64,000 bases of DNA from Fibrobacter sp. UWB4. GTDB lineage: Bacteria > Fibrobacterota > Fibrobacteria > Fibrobacterales > Fibrobacteraceae. Within the stretch, counting starts at the first letter, position 1. Every line of letters begins with the position of its first letter. Under the pieces are notes generated by a model. That model had not been told where the DNA came from. It was given only the letters and a program-made list of their open reading frames with translations, and did no database searches. The DNA lies in assembly GCF_002210345.1 (NCBI RefSeq), contig NZ_MWQI01000002.1, positions 372,001-436,000 of the forward strand, written 5' to 3'. A program made the translations under genes and the position numbers. Positions 15,290 through 24,219 of the stretch are shown in pieces.

Positions 15290-16591
15290 ATGCGTAGAAG
15301 ATTGTTGAGCGAAGGTGCTAAGGAACTTTCTTACGAAATCCGCGAGATCGTGAAGAAGGCGAACCAGCTCAAGGCACTCGGCTTGCCAATCCATTGGGAA
15401 AACATCGGTGACCCGATTGAAAAGAAATGTCAAGTTCCCGACTGGATCAAGGACATTGTCGTTGACCTCGTCCGCACGAACCGCAGCTACGGCTATTGCC
15501 CGTCCAAGGGTATGCTCGAAACGCGCGAATTCTTGGTGAAAGAGAACAACAAGCTCGGCGGCGCACAGATCAACGTCGAAGATATCGTTTTCTTCAATGG
15601 TCTCGGTGATGCTATTGCCACCATTTATAGCCTTCTGTCGATGAACACCCGTATCATCGGACCGGCACCGGCATACTCTACGCATAGTTCAGCCGAAGCC
15701 GCCCACGCCCACACGGCTCCTATCACTTACCGTCTGCAGCCGGAAAACCACTGGTACCCGGACCTCGAAGAACTCGAGAACAAGGTGAAGTACAACCCGA
15801 GCATCGCGGGCATCTTGATTCTGAACCCGGACAATCCGACCGGCATGGTCTACCCGCTCGAAATCCTCCAGAAGATGGTCGATATCGCCAAGCGCTACGG
15901 CCTGTTCATCATCTGCGACGAAATCTACAACAAGATTACGTACAATGGCGCCCATGCTTATGCGCTCGCCGAATACATCGGTGACGTTCCGGGCATTGCA
16001 CTCAAGGGCATTTCCAAGGAATACCCGTGGCCGGGCGCTCGTTGCGGCTGGGCTGAATACTACAACCGCGACAAGGACGAACAGTTCGACGCCTTCTGCC
16101 GCGCTATCGACAATGCAAAGATGGTGGAAGTCTGCTCGACAACGCTCCCGCAAATGACGATTCCGCGCGTTCTCGGCGATCCGCGTTTCATGGAACACCG
16201 CAAGGCGTTGAACGAAAAGATCGGTCGCAGGAGCGCCATCATCAACGAAATCCTCTCCGACATTCCGGAGCTGTATTTCAACCCGACTTACGGCGCATTC
16301 TACAACACCATCATCTTCCGCGAAGGGACCCTCAACAATCACCAGACGCTGAAGATCGACAATCCGATTATCAAGAAGAAAGTCGAAGAATGGTGCAGCA
16401 AGACGACGAATCTCGACTACCGCTTCGTGTACTACCTCCTAGGCGCAAAGGGCATCTGCGTTGTGCCGAGCACGAGCTTCTGCACGGACCTCAAGGGCTT
16501 CCGCGTGACGCTTTTGGAAGAAGACGAAGACGAACTCCGCAGCGTGTTCACCACGATTCACGACGCAATCATCGAATACCTGCATAGTTAG
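15290..16591 (+). CDS. Class I/II PLP aminotransferase, AlaA-like
   Basis: This 433-residue fold-type I PLP enzyme has the family motifs GYCPSKGMLETRE, ILNPDNPTGMVYP, ICDEIYNKI and GISKEYPWPGARCGW, with the PLP-binding Lys at residue 243. The motifs align best with AlaA/AlaT-type glutamate-pyruvate transaminases (SKG, NPxNPTG, DEIYxKI), so alanine synthesis from pyruvate is the likeliest reaction; substrate choice is inference. AGGAG precedes ATG 15290, and a TATAAT at 15238-15243 could be a second promoter. The upstream Ala-rich leader and terminator suggest regulation by alanyl-tRNA supply. A heptamer repeat array begins at its stop codon. Confidence 0.82.
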   Translation: MRRRLLSEGAKELSYEIREIVKKANQLKALGLPIHWENIGDPIEKKCQVPDWIKDIVVDLVRTNRSYGYCPSKGMLETREFLVKENNKLGGAQINVEDIVFFNGLGDAIATIYSLLSMNTRIIGPAPAYSTHSSAEAAHAHTAPITYRLQPENHWYPDLEELENKVKYNPSIAGILILNPDNPTGMVYPLEILQKMVDIAKRYGLFIICDEIYNKITYNGAHAYALAEYIGDVPGIALKGISKEYPWPGARCGWAEYYNRDKDEQFDAFCRAIDNAKMVEVCSTTLPQMTIPRVLGDPRFMEHRKALNEKIGRRSAIINEILSDIPELYFNPTYGAFYNTIIFREGTLNNHQTLKIDNPIIKKKVEEWCSKTTNLDYRFVYYLLGAKGICVVPSTSFCTDLKGFRVTLLEEDEDELRSVFTTIHDAIIEYLHS

Positions 16592-16635
16592 TCGTTGGTT
16601 ATTGGTCATTAGTCATTGGTCAATAGTTTTTAGTT
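16587..16635. repeat. Heptanucleotide tandem array (ATTGGTC type)
   Basis: Seven degenerate 7-nt units (GTTAGTC, GTTGGTT, ATTGGTC, ATTAGTC, ATTGGTC, AATAGTT, TTTAGTT) run head to tail. The aminotransferase stop codon lies inside the first unit. Related arrays occur at 28456, 39772 and 62225. Confidence 0.75.
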
Positions 16636-16642
16636 GCTAGAG

Positions 16643-16670
16643 TCCTGACACACAAAGTGTCAGGATTTTT
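16643..16670 (+). terminator. Intrinsic terminator after the aminotransferase
   Basis: A perfect 9-bp stem TCCTGACAC / GTGTCAGGA with loop ACAAA is followed by TTTTTATTTT. Confidence 0.88.
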
Positions 16671-16710
16671 ATTTTGTATATTATATAAAAACAAATAAAA
16701 GAATGAATGT

Positions 16711-17457
16711 ATGATCAAAAAATTAATCATCGGTTTTGCTTTATTAGCAACTTTGTCTCATGCGTCATGGGACAACCTTCCCATTCAAAAAGAAGGCTCT
16801 ATCCAAATTGCTGGTCAAATTAGCTACATGACTATGGATCCAGTTTCAGGTCCGATGCTTGCTGCGGGCGCTCGTTTTTCACCGCTTAGCTGGCTTGAGC
16901 TTTCTGCAATTGTACCATTTGGAATCTTCAGCACCGACAGTACCCATAAAGAAATTGACGAATCCAACCTATTCGGTATTATGAATTCACAAATCGGTTT
17001 GAAATTTCAGCTTTCAACGGGATTCAGCCTCTATGTAGACGGCTACCTGCCAGGCACAAACTATTTAAAACAAGGTAATTTTGCTGTCGATTTGGGCATG
17101 CAGCATTCAAACATTTTCACAAGCGTTATATGGTCCAAGTATATTGGCATCATGCTGGGCGACGAATGGATCAATGAATACCTCCACTTTGGTACCGAAA
17201 TCGACATCTTGTTCAAAAGCTTTACAATTTACACAGCCCTCGAAATCATCAAGGGGAAAGAAGCCCCCTACAACAGTTCCACCGAAATCACTTCCACTAA
17301 TTTCGGTGTTATCTTTGATATAGGAGCGAAGATCGAGCTTTCTGACAATGTGACTCTGGATGCATCCATAGAGATTACAGGAGGCAACCGACACAAACCT
17401 AAAGAAATCGACGAACCGACGGCATTTAGCATATCTCTTTTCTACAACTTCGATTAA
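16711..17457 (+). CDS. Outer-membrane beta-barrel protein, unknown function
   Basis: This 248-residue protein has a Sec signal peptide (residues 1-18, cut after SHA) and many alternating hydrophobic stretches suited to beta strands. It ends in ISLFYNFD, with the aromatic pattern of a BAM-recognised C-terminal strand. This suggests a small outer-membrane barrel. No specific family is recognised. It stands alone between two terminators, with an AT-rich upstream region containing TATATT-like boxes. Confidence 0.6.
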   Translation: MIKKLIIGFALLATLSHASWDNLPIQKEGSIQIAGQISYMTMDPVSGPMLAAGARFSPLSWLELSAIVPFGIFSTDSTHKEIDESNLFGIMNSQIGLKFQLSTGFSLYVDGYLPGTNYLKQGNFAVDLGMQHSNIFTSVIWSKYIGIMLGDEWINEYLHFGTEIDILFKSFTIYTALEIIKGKEAPYNSSTEITSTNFGVIFDIGAKIELSDNVTLDASIEITGGNRHKPKEIDEPTAFSISLFYNFD

Positions 17458-17477
17458 GAATAATATTTCTATAAAAG

Positions 17478-17510
17478 AACTCCCGGCATGTCAAATGTCG
17501 GGAGTTTCTT
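17478..17510. terminator. Shared convergent terminator
   Basis: A 12-bp stem with one wobble (AACTCCCGGCAT / ATGTCGGGAGTT, loop GTCAA) lies between the beta-barrel gene and xthA. On the minus strand it is followed by CTTTTAT and on the plus strand by TCTT, so it can serve both converging genes. Confidence 0.7.
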
Positions 17511-17529
17511 AATTAAGTTAATTTAACTG

Positions 17530-18336
17530 TTAAATGTCGTCTGATTTCTTTATTGGAATCGGAAGGAACGGCGGCTCGAGTTCCAGGCAGATCGGGCAAT
17601 GGTCAGAACCCTTCACATCGCTCAAAATTTCGGAACTTACCACATTCGGCATGAGCGCGGCATCGACAAAGCCATAGTCCAAACGCCAACCCACATTCCT
17701 TTCACGGGCACCAAAACGGTTCGACCACCAGGAATAGGCATCGCGGGTGTCCGGGTGCAATGTACGGAACGTATCGACAAAGCCGTTTTCAACGTACTTG
17801 TCCATCCAGGCACGTTCAATCGGCAAGAAACCGCTCACGTTCTCGTTTTCCTTCGGGCGGGCAATATCGATTTCCTTGTGGCAGGTATTGTAGTCACCGA
17901 CAGTCACCACATGCTTGCCATCGCGCAACCACTGCTTGGAATTTTCAAGGAACGCGTCGTAGAAGCGGAGCTTGTAGTCCAAGCGATCATCGCCCTGGCC
18001 GCCATTCGGGAAATAAATGCAGTTGAGCACCCAGTCCGGGAACACCAGCTGGAGCACACGGCCTTCTTCATCGAATTCCTCGATGTCAAAGCCATAATTG
18101 ACCGCATCCGGTTCAATCTTTGAATACACGGCCACACCACTGTAACCCTTCTTGCGCTTGCAAGCGTTCCAGTAGGTATAATAGCCTTCACGGCTTGCCA
18201 CTTCAGCAACCTGGCTTTTTTCGGCGCGGACTTCCTGAAGGCAAAGCACATCGGGATCGGTCGCAGTGAACCAATCTTCAAAGCCTTTTTTCAGTACGGA
18301 ACGAATACCGTTGACGTTCCAGCTGTAGATCTTCAT
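17530..18336 (-). CDS. xthA: Exodeoxyribonuclease III
   Basis: This 268-residue member of the AP endonuclease/ExoIII family removes abasic sites and 3' blocks in base excision repair. The active-site motifs are in order: SWNVNGIRS at the start, LCLQEVRAEK (metal-binding Glu), YFPNGGQGDDR, VGDYNTCHKEIDI, WRLDYGFVD and the terminal GSDHCPICLEL. The YNTCHKEID segment differs slightly from the common FN-x-AP-x-E-ID but keeps the Asn. The length is normal. Confidence 0.93.
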   Translation of the reverse strand: MKIYSWNVNGIRSVLKKGFEDWFTATDPDVLCLQEVRAEKSQVAEVASREGYYTYWNACKRKKGYSGVAVYSKIEPDAVNYGFDIEEFDEEGRVLQLVFPDWVLNCIYFPNGGQGDDRLDYKLRFYDAFLENSKQWLRDGKHVVTVGDYNTCHKEIDIARPKENENVSGFLPIERAWMDKYVENGFVDTFRTLHPDTRDAYSWWSNRFGARERNVGWRLDYGFVDAALMPNVVSSEILSDVKGSDHCPICLELEPPFLPIPIKKSDDI

Positions 18337-18493
18337 TTTGACCCCAATCTCAATTTTACAGCCAAAGATAGAATATTTTTTGAATATCCAAAGGGTACTA
18401 AGCCTCCTACCCGGCCAAAAAGTTTATAAATGTTTACAAAATCGCATTTTTGTACAGAAAAACACACCTATTTTATTCATTTTCAAAAAAAAT

Positions 18494-18522
18494 TTCACAA
18501 ATATGTCTAATAATCTTATATT
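18494..18522 (+). promoter_or_regulatory. Promoter positioned for a leaderless message
   Basis: TTCACA (18494-18499) and TATATT (18517-18522) are separated by 17 bp. The ATG of the following lipoprotein is 7 nt downstream of TATATT, the same spacing as at the Ala-rich leader. Confidence 0.6.
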
Positions 18523-18529
18523 TGAAAGC

Positions 18530-19114
18530 ATGAAGAATAATATCTTGTTGTCCTCTTGCTTTCTTGCAATTTCGTTCTTAGCCGGTTGTGCAGGTTCTTC
18601 TGCACAAAAAGGTGAAGAACTCGTTATCCCAACCGATCTCCCGCCTATTTGCCGCGACATCGACTTTGTCGCAAATCCCGACATGCGTGAAGTTTGTGGG
18701 GTCCGCAAGGCTAGCCGTCACAACATCGCCTATAAGAACATCCCGCAACAGCGCTATCTGATCAAGCCTTCTGAAACATCGATTGTAAAAACGAACGGCA
18801 AGCTCGAACTCCGTTTCCAGAACTCCCTCCCGATCAACCTTGAAGGGCCGATCACGCATGAACTCGAATTCGGCCTGGATAAGCGTCTTGAAAAGATCAA
18901 GAACACTTACGATTACCACGAAATTACAAATAAGGGATCTGAAAGACTCCGCATTTTCAAAATGGGGATTCCAACCGATAAGGGAAACAAGTACGACTAC
19001 TGCTTCCGCATCCCAGAAAAAAAGGGAAATGACAGAACCCGAAGCAAGGCAATGGGTGTAAACATCGAGACCATGTCCTGCACAGAATTCGATAGAATCA
19101 TCGCAAACCGATAA
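18530..19114 (+). CDS. Lipoprotein of unknown function
   Basis: The frame is open from 18338, but ATG 18530 is chosen because it begins a clear lipoprotein signal (FLAISFLAGC, Cys near residue 19) and sits 7 nt after a good promoter. The product has 194 residues, with a mature part containing a central motif ICRDIDFVANPDMREVCGVR and a C-terminal CTEFDRI. No known domain is recognised. The paired cysteines suggest disulfides in the periplasm. A strong terminator follows. Confidence 0.65.
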   Translation: MKNNILLSSCFLAISFLAGCAGSSAQKGEELVIPTDLPPICRDIDFVANPDMREVCGVRKASRHNIAYKNIPQQRYLIKPSETSIVKTNGKLELRFQNSLPINLEGPITHELEFGLDKRLEKIKNTYDYHEITNKGSERLRIFKMGIPTDKGNKYDYCFRIPEKKGNDRTRSKAMGVNIETMSCTEFDRIIANR

Positions 19115-19135
19115 AAACAAATCGAACAAGTTTTT

Positions 19136-19162
19136 AGCAGCTCTTAAGGGGCTGCTTTTTTT
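19136..19162 (+). terminator. Intrinsic terminator after the lipoprotein gene
   Basis: The stem AGCAGCTC / GGGCTGCT (one wobble) with loop TTAAG is followed by a run of T residues. Confidence 0.85.
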
Positions 19163-19213
19163 AGTGTCATTTTTTTGATTCTCTTTTTTGCTAAATTATC
19201 GAACGGTAAAAAA

Positions 19214-20101
19214 GTGAACGAAAATAAGTACATACACAACGCACTGCGGCAGATCCACGTCGATACGCCGTGCTCGCCCATTTCTGGATTTTCCATTTCG
19301 GGACTTGCGACGTACATCCAAATTCCAGAGCTGGATTTTTGCATTGACATGGGCGAATGCCCGCTCTCAGCGATTCCACTGAACCACGTGTTCCTGACAC
19401 ATGCGCACGGCGACCACGCGCGTTGCCTGATGCGTCACCACAGTTTGCGCAAGATGATGGGCGTAGAACGCGACAGCGTTTATTACATGCCCGAATGCGT
19501 AAGCGAAAACGCAAAGGCTTGGATCAAGGCAGAAGCTTTGTTCGAAGGCGTTGGCGAATCGAAATTCCGTTACCCGGAAATTGAACCGGTCACCGCAGGC
19601 GAATTGCAATTTTTGAGATACCGCAAGGACCTTGCGCTCGAAGCGTTCGAAGTCAAGCACTCCATCCCGGCGATGGGCGGTACGCTCTACTTTTACAAGA
19701 AGAAGCTCAAGGAAGAATTCCTGGGAAAGACGCCGACTGAAATCATCGAACTCCGCAAGAACGGGGTCGAAATCACGCGCGAAGTTTATGAGCCGCTCGT
19801 GAGCTTTATGGGCGATTGTCTTGGCGAAAGCCTGCTCGACAACAGCCGCGTTTTCCAGTCGAAGGTGCTGATTACAGAATGCACGTTCCTCGACGATGGC
19901 GAAGAAGCGATGAGCAAAAAGAAGGGCCACAGCCACTTGAAAGATATCGTGCATGCACTCAACGAACTCGACGACGAAATCAAGTGCGAGAAAATCATCC
20001 TGAGCCACTTCTCGATGAAGTATTCCGAAAGGCACATCCGCGAGATGCTTGACAAGGCAATCCCAGACAAGTTCAAGGAGAGGATCGTAGCGTTCGTTTA
20101 G
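19214..20101 (+). CDS. MBL-fold metallohydrolase (RNase Z-like)
   Basis: The MBL signature LTHAHGDHARCL is present, with further candidate zinc ligands in MGDC and ILSHFS. The enzyme class is a two-metal hydrolase; the overall layout resembles RNase Z/ElaC-related proteins, but the substrate is not known. The frame extends back to TTG 19175, but that falls next to the upstream terminator T-run, so GTG 19214 is preferred (295 residues). The last base of the stop codon is the first base of a heptamer array. The downstream gene is trmB, which would fit a tRNA theme. Confidence 0.75.
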   Translation: MNENKYIHNALRQIHVDTPCSPISGFSISGLATYIQIPELDFCIDMGECPLSAIPLNHVFLTHAHGDHARCLMRHHSLRKMMGVERDSVYYMPECVSENAKAWIKAEALFEGVGESKFRYPEIEPVTAGELQFLRYRKDLALEAFEVKHSIPAMGGTLYFYKKKLKEEFLGKTPTEIIELRKNGVEITREVYEPLVSFMGDCLGESLLDNSRVFQSKVLITECTFLDDGEEAMSKKKGHSHLKDIVHALNELDDEIKCEKIILSHFSMKYSERHIREMLDKAIPDKFKERIVAFV

Positions 20102-20121
20102 TAGACGGTAGGAAGTAGGAA
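20101..20121. repeat. Heptanucleotide tandem array (GTAGGAA type)
   Basis: Three units, GTAGACG, GTAGGAA and GTAGGAA, begin at the last base of the MBL gene stop codon. Related arrays are at 27276, 61956 and 62253. Confidence 0.75.
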
Positions 20122-20161
20122 GAAAAATGCACGGACAAACCGCAGAACAAGAAGCGCAAAC

Positions 20162-20219
20162 AGTGTCATCCTGAGCCCGTTCGACAAGCTCAGGGTAAAC
20201 TCCGTCGAAGGATCCAGTA
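20162..20219. repeat. Dispersed palindromic element (GTCATCCTGA...GAAGGATCCAG)
   Basis: This is the longest intergenic copy of the family. It begins TGTCATCCTGAGC, contains an internal palindrome around TTCGACAAGCTCAGG, and ends GTCGAAGGATCCAGT. Shorter copies are in other intergenic gaps and inside hrpA. Confidence 0.75.
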
Positions 20220-20240
20220 AAGTTTAATAGGAACAAAAAC

Positions 20241-20993
20241 ATGGCAGAAGAAACCAACAACGAAATTTTAGAAGAAGAAAAGGCTCCGAAGGAAGTCGTG
20301 ATTCCAGAGTTTTACCGCGACTTGAGTCAGGACCCGCAAATGAAGGCGCTGTGGCATTACGTATTCCGCACAAATGGCGACCGCAAGCCAATCAAGACGC
20401 CAGACGGCTTGCCGCACAAGCTTGACTTCACCTGGAAGGACATGTTCCCGAACGAAAACGGACACATCGAAGTCGAAATCGGAAGTGGCAAGGGCAACTT
20501 CATGACAGACTACGCCGAGAAGCATCCGGACTACTTTATCATGGGTAGCGAATGGGACTTCACTTGGGCCGCTTTTGCGCACGAACGCATGGAAAAGCGC
20601 GGTATCGTTGCTCAAGGCAATGCCGCCATGTTGCGCGGTGACGTTTTCTACTTCTTGCGCGATGCCGTGAAGGACAACACAGTGGACGCATTCCACATGT
20701 ACTTCCCGGACCCGTGGCCAAAGGAACGCCACCACAAGAACCGCTTGCTGCGCCCTGACTTCCTTGATGAAGTCGCCCGTTGCCTTAAACCAGGCAAGCG
20801 CATTTTCTACTGGGGCACCGACCACAAGGAATACAACGAAATCGCCCTTGAAACGTTCGACGCCTATCCGACTTGCAAGGTGCTTGTCCGCAATACGGCA
20901 GAACCTACCGAAGGCATCATGACCGGATTCGAACGCAAGTACAAGAAAGAAGGCAGACCTATTTATAGAAGTATTATAGAGTTTGAAAAATAG
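20241..20993 (+). CDS. trmB: tRNA (guanine-46-N7)-methyltransferase
   Basis: This 250-residue SAM-dependent enzyme modifies G46 in the tRNA variable loop. Visible motifs are VEIGSGKGNF (SAM binding, near residue 77), the family hallmark FPDPWPKERHHKNRLL (near residue 155) and the C-terminal TGFERKYKKEGRPIYR. The N-terminal ~60 residues (acidic, then LSQDPQMKALWHYVF) are an extension beyond the minimal enzyme. AGGA precedes the ATG. The preceding 139-bp gap holds two repeats and no other gene. Confidence 0.95.
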   Translation: MAEETNNEILEEEKAPKEVVIPEFYRDLSQDPQMKALWHYVFRTNGDRKPIKTPDGLPHKLDFTWKDMFPNENGHIEVEIGSGKGNFMTDYAEKHPDYFIMGSEWDFTWAAFAHERMEKRGIVAQGNAAMLRGDVFYFLRDAVKDNTVDAFHMYFPDPWPKERHHKNRLLRPDFLDEVARCLKPGKRIFYWGTDHKEYNEIALETFDAYPTCKVLVRNTAEPTEGIMTGFERKYKKEGRPIYRSIIEFEK

Positions 20994-21007
20994 GAATTAG
21001 GTTTTCA

Positions 21008-21097
21008 GGTATGGGCTCGGTCGCCTTCGGCTCCCTTTGGGCTATGGGCAAAAGCACACCCCAAAGCGAGTTTACGAGCGACCCCATACCCCATAGC
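21008..21097. repeat. Dispersed element with GGTATGGG / CCCATACC ends
   Basis: The element starts GGTATGGGCTCGGTCGC and ends GCGACCCCATACCCCAT, so the ends are inverted repeats. CCCCAAAGCGAGT-x-TA-ACGAGCG in its second half is found again at 48433-48475. It lies directly before recN. Confidence 0.65.
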
Positions 21098-21126
21098 TGA
21101 TATTATTTATTTTTAACTTATACAAC

Positions 21127-22776
21127 ATGTTAAAGCAACTCACAATAAACAGCTTTACACTCATTGCCGAGGCAAGCGTCCCGTTCCATGAAGGTTTTAC
21201 TGCAATCACGGGTGAAACTGGCGCCGGCAAGTCCGTCTTGATGAAAGCGCTCCGCATGGTCTGCGGAGACAAGTCGCAAGCGTCGATGGTCCGCACAGGC
21301 GAAGAAAAAGCGGTCATCGAAGGGACATTCGACATTTCGAACGAACCCGAAGTCAAACAAATTCTTGCAAAGTTAGAACTCGACGATGACGATGAACTCA
21401 TCATCCGCCGCGAGATTCTTGAAAACGGAAAGGGACGCGCCCGCGTGAACGGTTCCGTTGTGAGCCTCTCGGATTTGCAGGAGCTTGGCGAATCGCTTAT
21501 CCAGATGCACGGGCAGAGCGAACAGCTGTTATTGCGAGACATCCGTACGCATGCAAAGATGCTCGATGAATACGCGAACAACAATGAGTTGCTAACAAAC
21601 TATTCAAAAAGCTACAACGCATGGAACAACGTTCTCGCCGAAATTCAAAAGACTGAAGCGCACGCCAAAGATCTGGCGCAGCAAAAGGACTTTTTGAAAT
21701 TCCAGTACGATGAACTTTCAAAGGCGGCACTCCGCGATGGCGAAGAAGAAGAGCTTGAAGAAAAAGTCAACGTTGCAAGCAAGAGCGAAGCGGAACACAA
21801 TCTGCTGAATGAAATTCAAGGATTGATTGGTTGCGATAACGGCATCTTGGAACAGGTCCAGAACCTTCAGTACAAATTGCGCAGTCTCGCTCAAAAGATT
21901 CCGCATTACGAAGAAGACTTGAACGCACTCGTTGAAGTGGCCGATCCGTTCGAAGGAATTTGCAAGGACTTGCAAAGGCTCCGCCCATCAAAGTCCATGA
22001 GTCCTGTTGAAATCGACCGAGCCAATTCTAGGATCGCAACGATTCAAAAGCTCAAGCGCAAGTACCGCACCGACGTCGCCGGACTCATCGCGCTCACCGA
22101 ACAACGGAAGCAGGAACTCGACAGCCTCGAGAACCTCGATGCCGACCTTGACGAACTCAGGCGCAAGGCAGAGGCTCACAAGGCTGAGACTTACCGCCTC
22201 GCAGCAAGTCTCACCGAGAAGCGCCGTGAAGCCGCTCAGCGCTTCGACTCGGCCGTGCAAGAAATCTTGCACAGCCTCGGCATGCCGAAAGCCAAGTTCT
22301 TCACGAGCATCACCGAACAGGACCCGACGCCAAACGGCGCCGACCGCATCGAGTTTTTGCTCGCCCCGAACCCGGGCGAAGGCGAGAAGTCTTTGCAAAA
22401 GGCAGTTTCGGGCGGCGAACTCAGCCGTGTGCTGCTCGCCATCAAGAGCGTCATGGCAGACCTCGACAAGGTCCCGCTCCTGATTTTCGACGAAGTGGAT
22501 TCCGGAATTTCAGGAGAAACAGGCAACAGCATCGGCGATGCACTGCGCAATTTGGGCAAGCACCACCAGGTACTTACCATCACCCACTTGCATCAAGTCG
22601 CAAGCCGCGCCCAGAATCAGCTCGCCGTGAGCAAAAAAGAGGTTGAAGGTAGGACTTTTACGACCATTATCGACCTCGACAAGAACGGACGTATCGAAGA
22701 AATTGCTAGAATGTTAGGTGGAACATCTGAAACTGTTCATACCCATGCAAAGCAACTGTTGGAGAATAATTTATGA
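21127..22776 (+). CDS. recN: DNA repair protein RecN
   Basis: This 549-residue SMC-like ATPase acts in double-strand break repair. Walker A GETGAGKS is at residues 29-36, a long coiled coil spans about 150-370, the signature SGGELSRV is near residue 428, and Walker B LLIFDEVDSGISGETG is followed by the His-switch ITHLHQVA. The length is normal. A TAACTT box lies 7 nt before ATG 21127, which suggests a leaderless transcript. The stop overlaps the next start by 4 bp (ATGA). Confidence 0.95.
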   Translation: MLKQLTINSFTLIAEASVPFHEGFTAITGETGAGKSVLMKALRMVCGDKSQASMVRTGEEKAVIEGTFDISNEPEVKQILAKLELDDDDELIIRREILENGKGRARVNGSVVSLSDLQELGESLIQMHGQSEQLLLRDIRTHAKMLDEYANNNELLTNYSKSYNAWNNVLAEIQKTEAHAKDLAQQKDFLKFQYDELSKAALRDGEEEELEEKVNVASKSEAEHNLLNEIQGLIGCDNGILEQVQNLQYKLRSLAQKIPHYEEDLNALVEVADPFEGICKDLQRLRPSKSMSPVEIDRANSRIATIQKLKRKYRTDVAGLIALTEQRKQELDSLENLDADLDELRRKAEAHKAETYRLAASLTEKRREAAQRFDSAVQEILHSLGMPKAKFFTSITEQDPTPNGADRIEFLLAPNPGEGEKSLQKAVSGGELSRVLLAIKSVMADLDKVPLLIFDEVDSGISGETGNSIGDALRNLGKHHQVLTITHLHQVASRAQNQLAVSKKEVEGRTFTTIIDLDKNGRIEEIARMLGGTSETVHTHAKQLLENNL

Positions 22777-23933
22777 CAGAACCAGAAAATACTTCTGATG
22801 TTCGTTTGAGATCGCGCGTATGGAGCATTTTACGCGCACTCATCTTTGTCTGCGTCATAATCTTCATTTGGGAAGACTGGACCACGATGGCGTGTTCCTT
22901 TGTTGGTATCGCGCTCATCATGGGCTGGGTGAACCTGTTCCAGCTCAAGAGCCAGGAAATCGAAAAGCCCTACTACAGACTTTGGCTTAATACCATTGAC
23001 GGTTTTTTACAGTTTATCGTGATGGCAAGCATTTTTGCCCGCGACCTGATCCAGAATGAAAATGTTGAAAAGATTTTAGCCGTCGGATGCGCCGTTTTGC
23101 TGGCGCGACTCATTGCGCATACCCTATTTTCGCTTGGAGTCCTCCGCGAAGGTAAGCAGCTCCCCCGCAAGCGCCGCTGGAGCAAGCTCGCCAATCTCTC
23201 CGTGACAATTACGATGGGCGTCTATCTATTGAATCTGGAAAACCTCCAACAAATCATGATGGTCGTTTCCATCTTGCTCATCGCCGCTTCTACCGCCGCA
23301 TACGCATACTGGTACTACCGCGACCCGGCACATCGCAAACCTCTTTCAATCGCAAGCCAGCTCACCATGAGCCGCATTGTGCTTACGCCGTTTTTCCTCT
23401 GGGTGTTCTTCTACGATAACGATCTGGATTACAGCAACAACAATCTCGTGTTTAAAATTCTTGCGCTTGTAATGGTGCTGGGCTTTATGCTCACGGATTT
23501 TTTGGACGGCAAGCTCGCCCGCTCGATGGGCGAAGTCAGTACGCTCGGCAAGTACCTCGACCCGTTCAGCGACAAGATTTCGAACATGACGATTTTCATG
23601 TGCTTTATCGCAACAGGCTATGCCTCTGTTTGGATGGTCGCCTTGATTTACTTCCGTGAATCGAGCGTGGAAACACTCCGAACACTCGCCGCAAGTGAAG
23701 GCCTCATTATGCCGGCACGTCGCAGTGGTAAATGGAAAACAGCGTTGCAAGGGATCGGCATTGTCGCAATTCTCCTCGGAGCTATCGAACCTGTCCGTGC
23801 TTTGATTCCAGGATTCGAAGGGATTTGGCATCAGTTCCCCATTATTGTGATGGGGATCATAACAGCTATTACACTCATCAGCGGAATTGATTATTTCTAC
23901 GCAAGCAAGCACATTTTGAAAAAATTTGTGTAA
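22773..23933 (+). CDS. CDP-alcohol phosphatidyltransferase (PgsA-like) with N-terminal membrane extension
   Basis: This 386-residue membrane enzyme carries the CDP-alcohol phosphotransferase signature DFLDGKLARSMGEVSTLGKY followed by LDPFSD (residues ~240-265), which matches D-x2-DG-x2-AR-x8-G-x3-D-x3-D. The C-terminal half most resembles phosphatidylglycerophosphate synthase; the exact alcohol acceptor is inferred. The first ~190 residues hold about six further hydrophobic helices that a standard PgsA (about 180-200 residues) lacks. It is translationally coupled to recN. Confidence 0.8.
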   Translation: MTEPENTSDVRLRSRVWSILRALIFVCVIIFIWEDWTTMACSFVGIALIMGWVNLFQLKSQEIEKPYYRLWLNTIDGFLQFIVMASIFARDLIQNENVEKILAVGCAVLLARLIAHTLFSLGVLREGKQLPRKRRWSKLANLSVTITMGVYLLNLENLQQIMMVVSILLIAASTAAYAYWYYRDPAHRKPLSIASQLTMSRIVLTPFFLWVFFYDNDLDYSNNNLVFKILALVMVLGFMLTDFLDGKLARSMGEVSTLGKYLDPFSDKISNMTIFMCFIATGYASVWMVALIYFRESSVETLRTLAASEGLIMPARRSGKWKTALQGIGIVAILLGAIEPVRALIPGFEGIWHQFPIIVMGIITAITLISGIDYFYASKHILKKFV

Positions 23934-24005
23934 TGGAATTTCGCTTAAAAACGGCGGAAAAAACATAAAAAAAGCTTATTCTGCAATTTACTCTGCACCT
24001 TAGGC

Positions 24006-24034
24006 TTGCCAAATCTATTATTATTTTCTATATA
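24006..24034 (+). promoter_or_regulatory. Promoter of the initiator tRNA gene
   Basis: TTGCCA (24006-24011) and TATATA (24029-24034) are spaced by 17 bp, placing the transcript start about 8 nt before the tRNA. Confidence 0.65.
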
Positions 24035-24048
24035 TGGATCAACCTCGA

Positions 24049-24122
<74 letters not shown>

Positions 24123-24130
24123 CTAAAAAA

Positions 24131-24156
24131 CGCAGATTTCAATCTGCGTTTTTTTT
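24131..24156 (+). terminator. Terminator after the initiator tRNA
   Basis: A perfect 8-bp stem CGCAGATT / AATCTGCG (TC loop), extended by flanking A:T pairs, is followed by eight T residues. Confidence 0.9.
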
Positions 24157-24163
24157 GTTTTTA

Positions 24164-24198
24164 AGTTCTAGTAACTAGTAACTCAGAACTAGTAACTC
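24164..24198. repeat. Heptanucleotide tandem array (GTAACTA type)
   Basis: Five units, AGTTCTA, GTAACTA, GTAACTC, AGAACTA and GTAACTC, lie between the tRNA terminator and mqnE. Confidence 0.7.
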
Positions 24199-24219
24199 CA
24201 AAATAAATATATTTACAGC

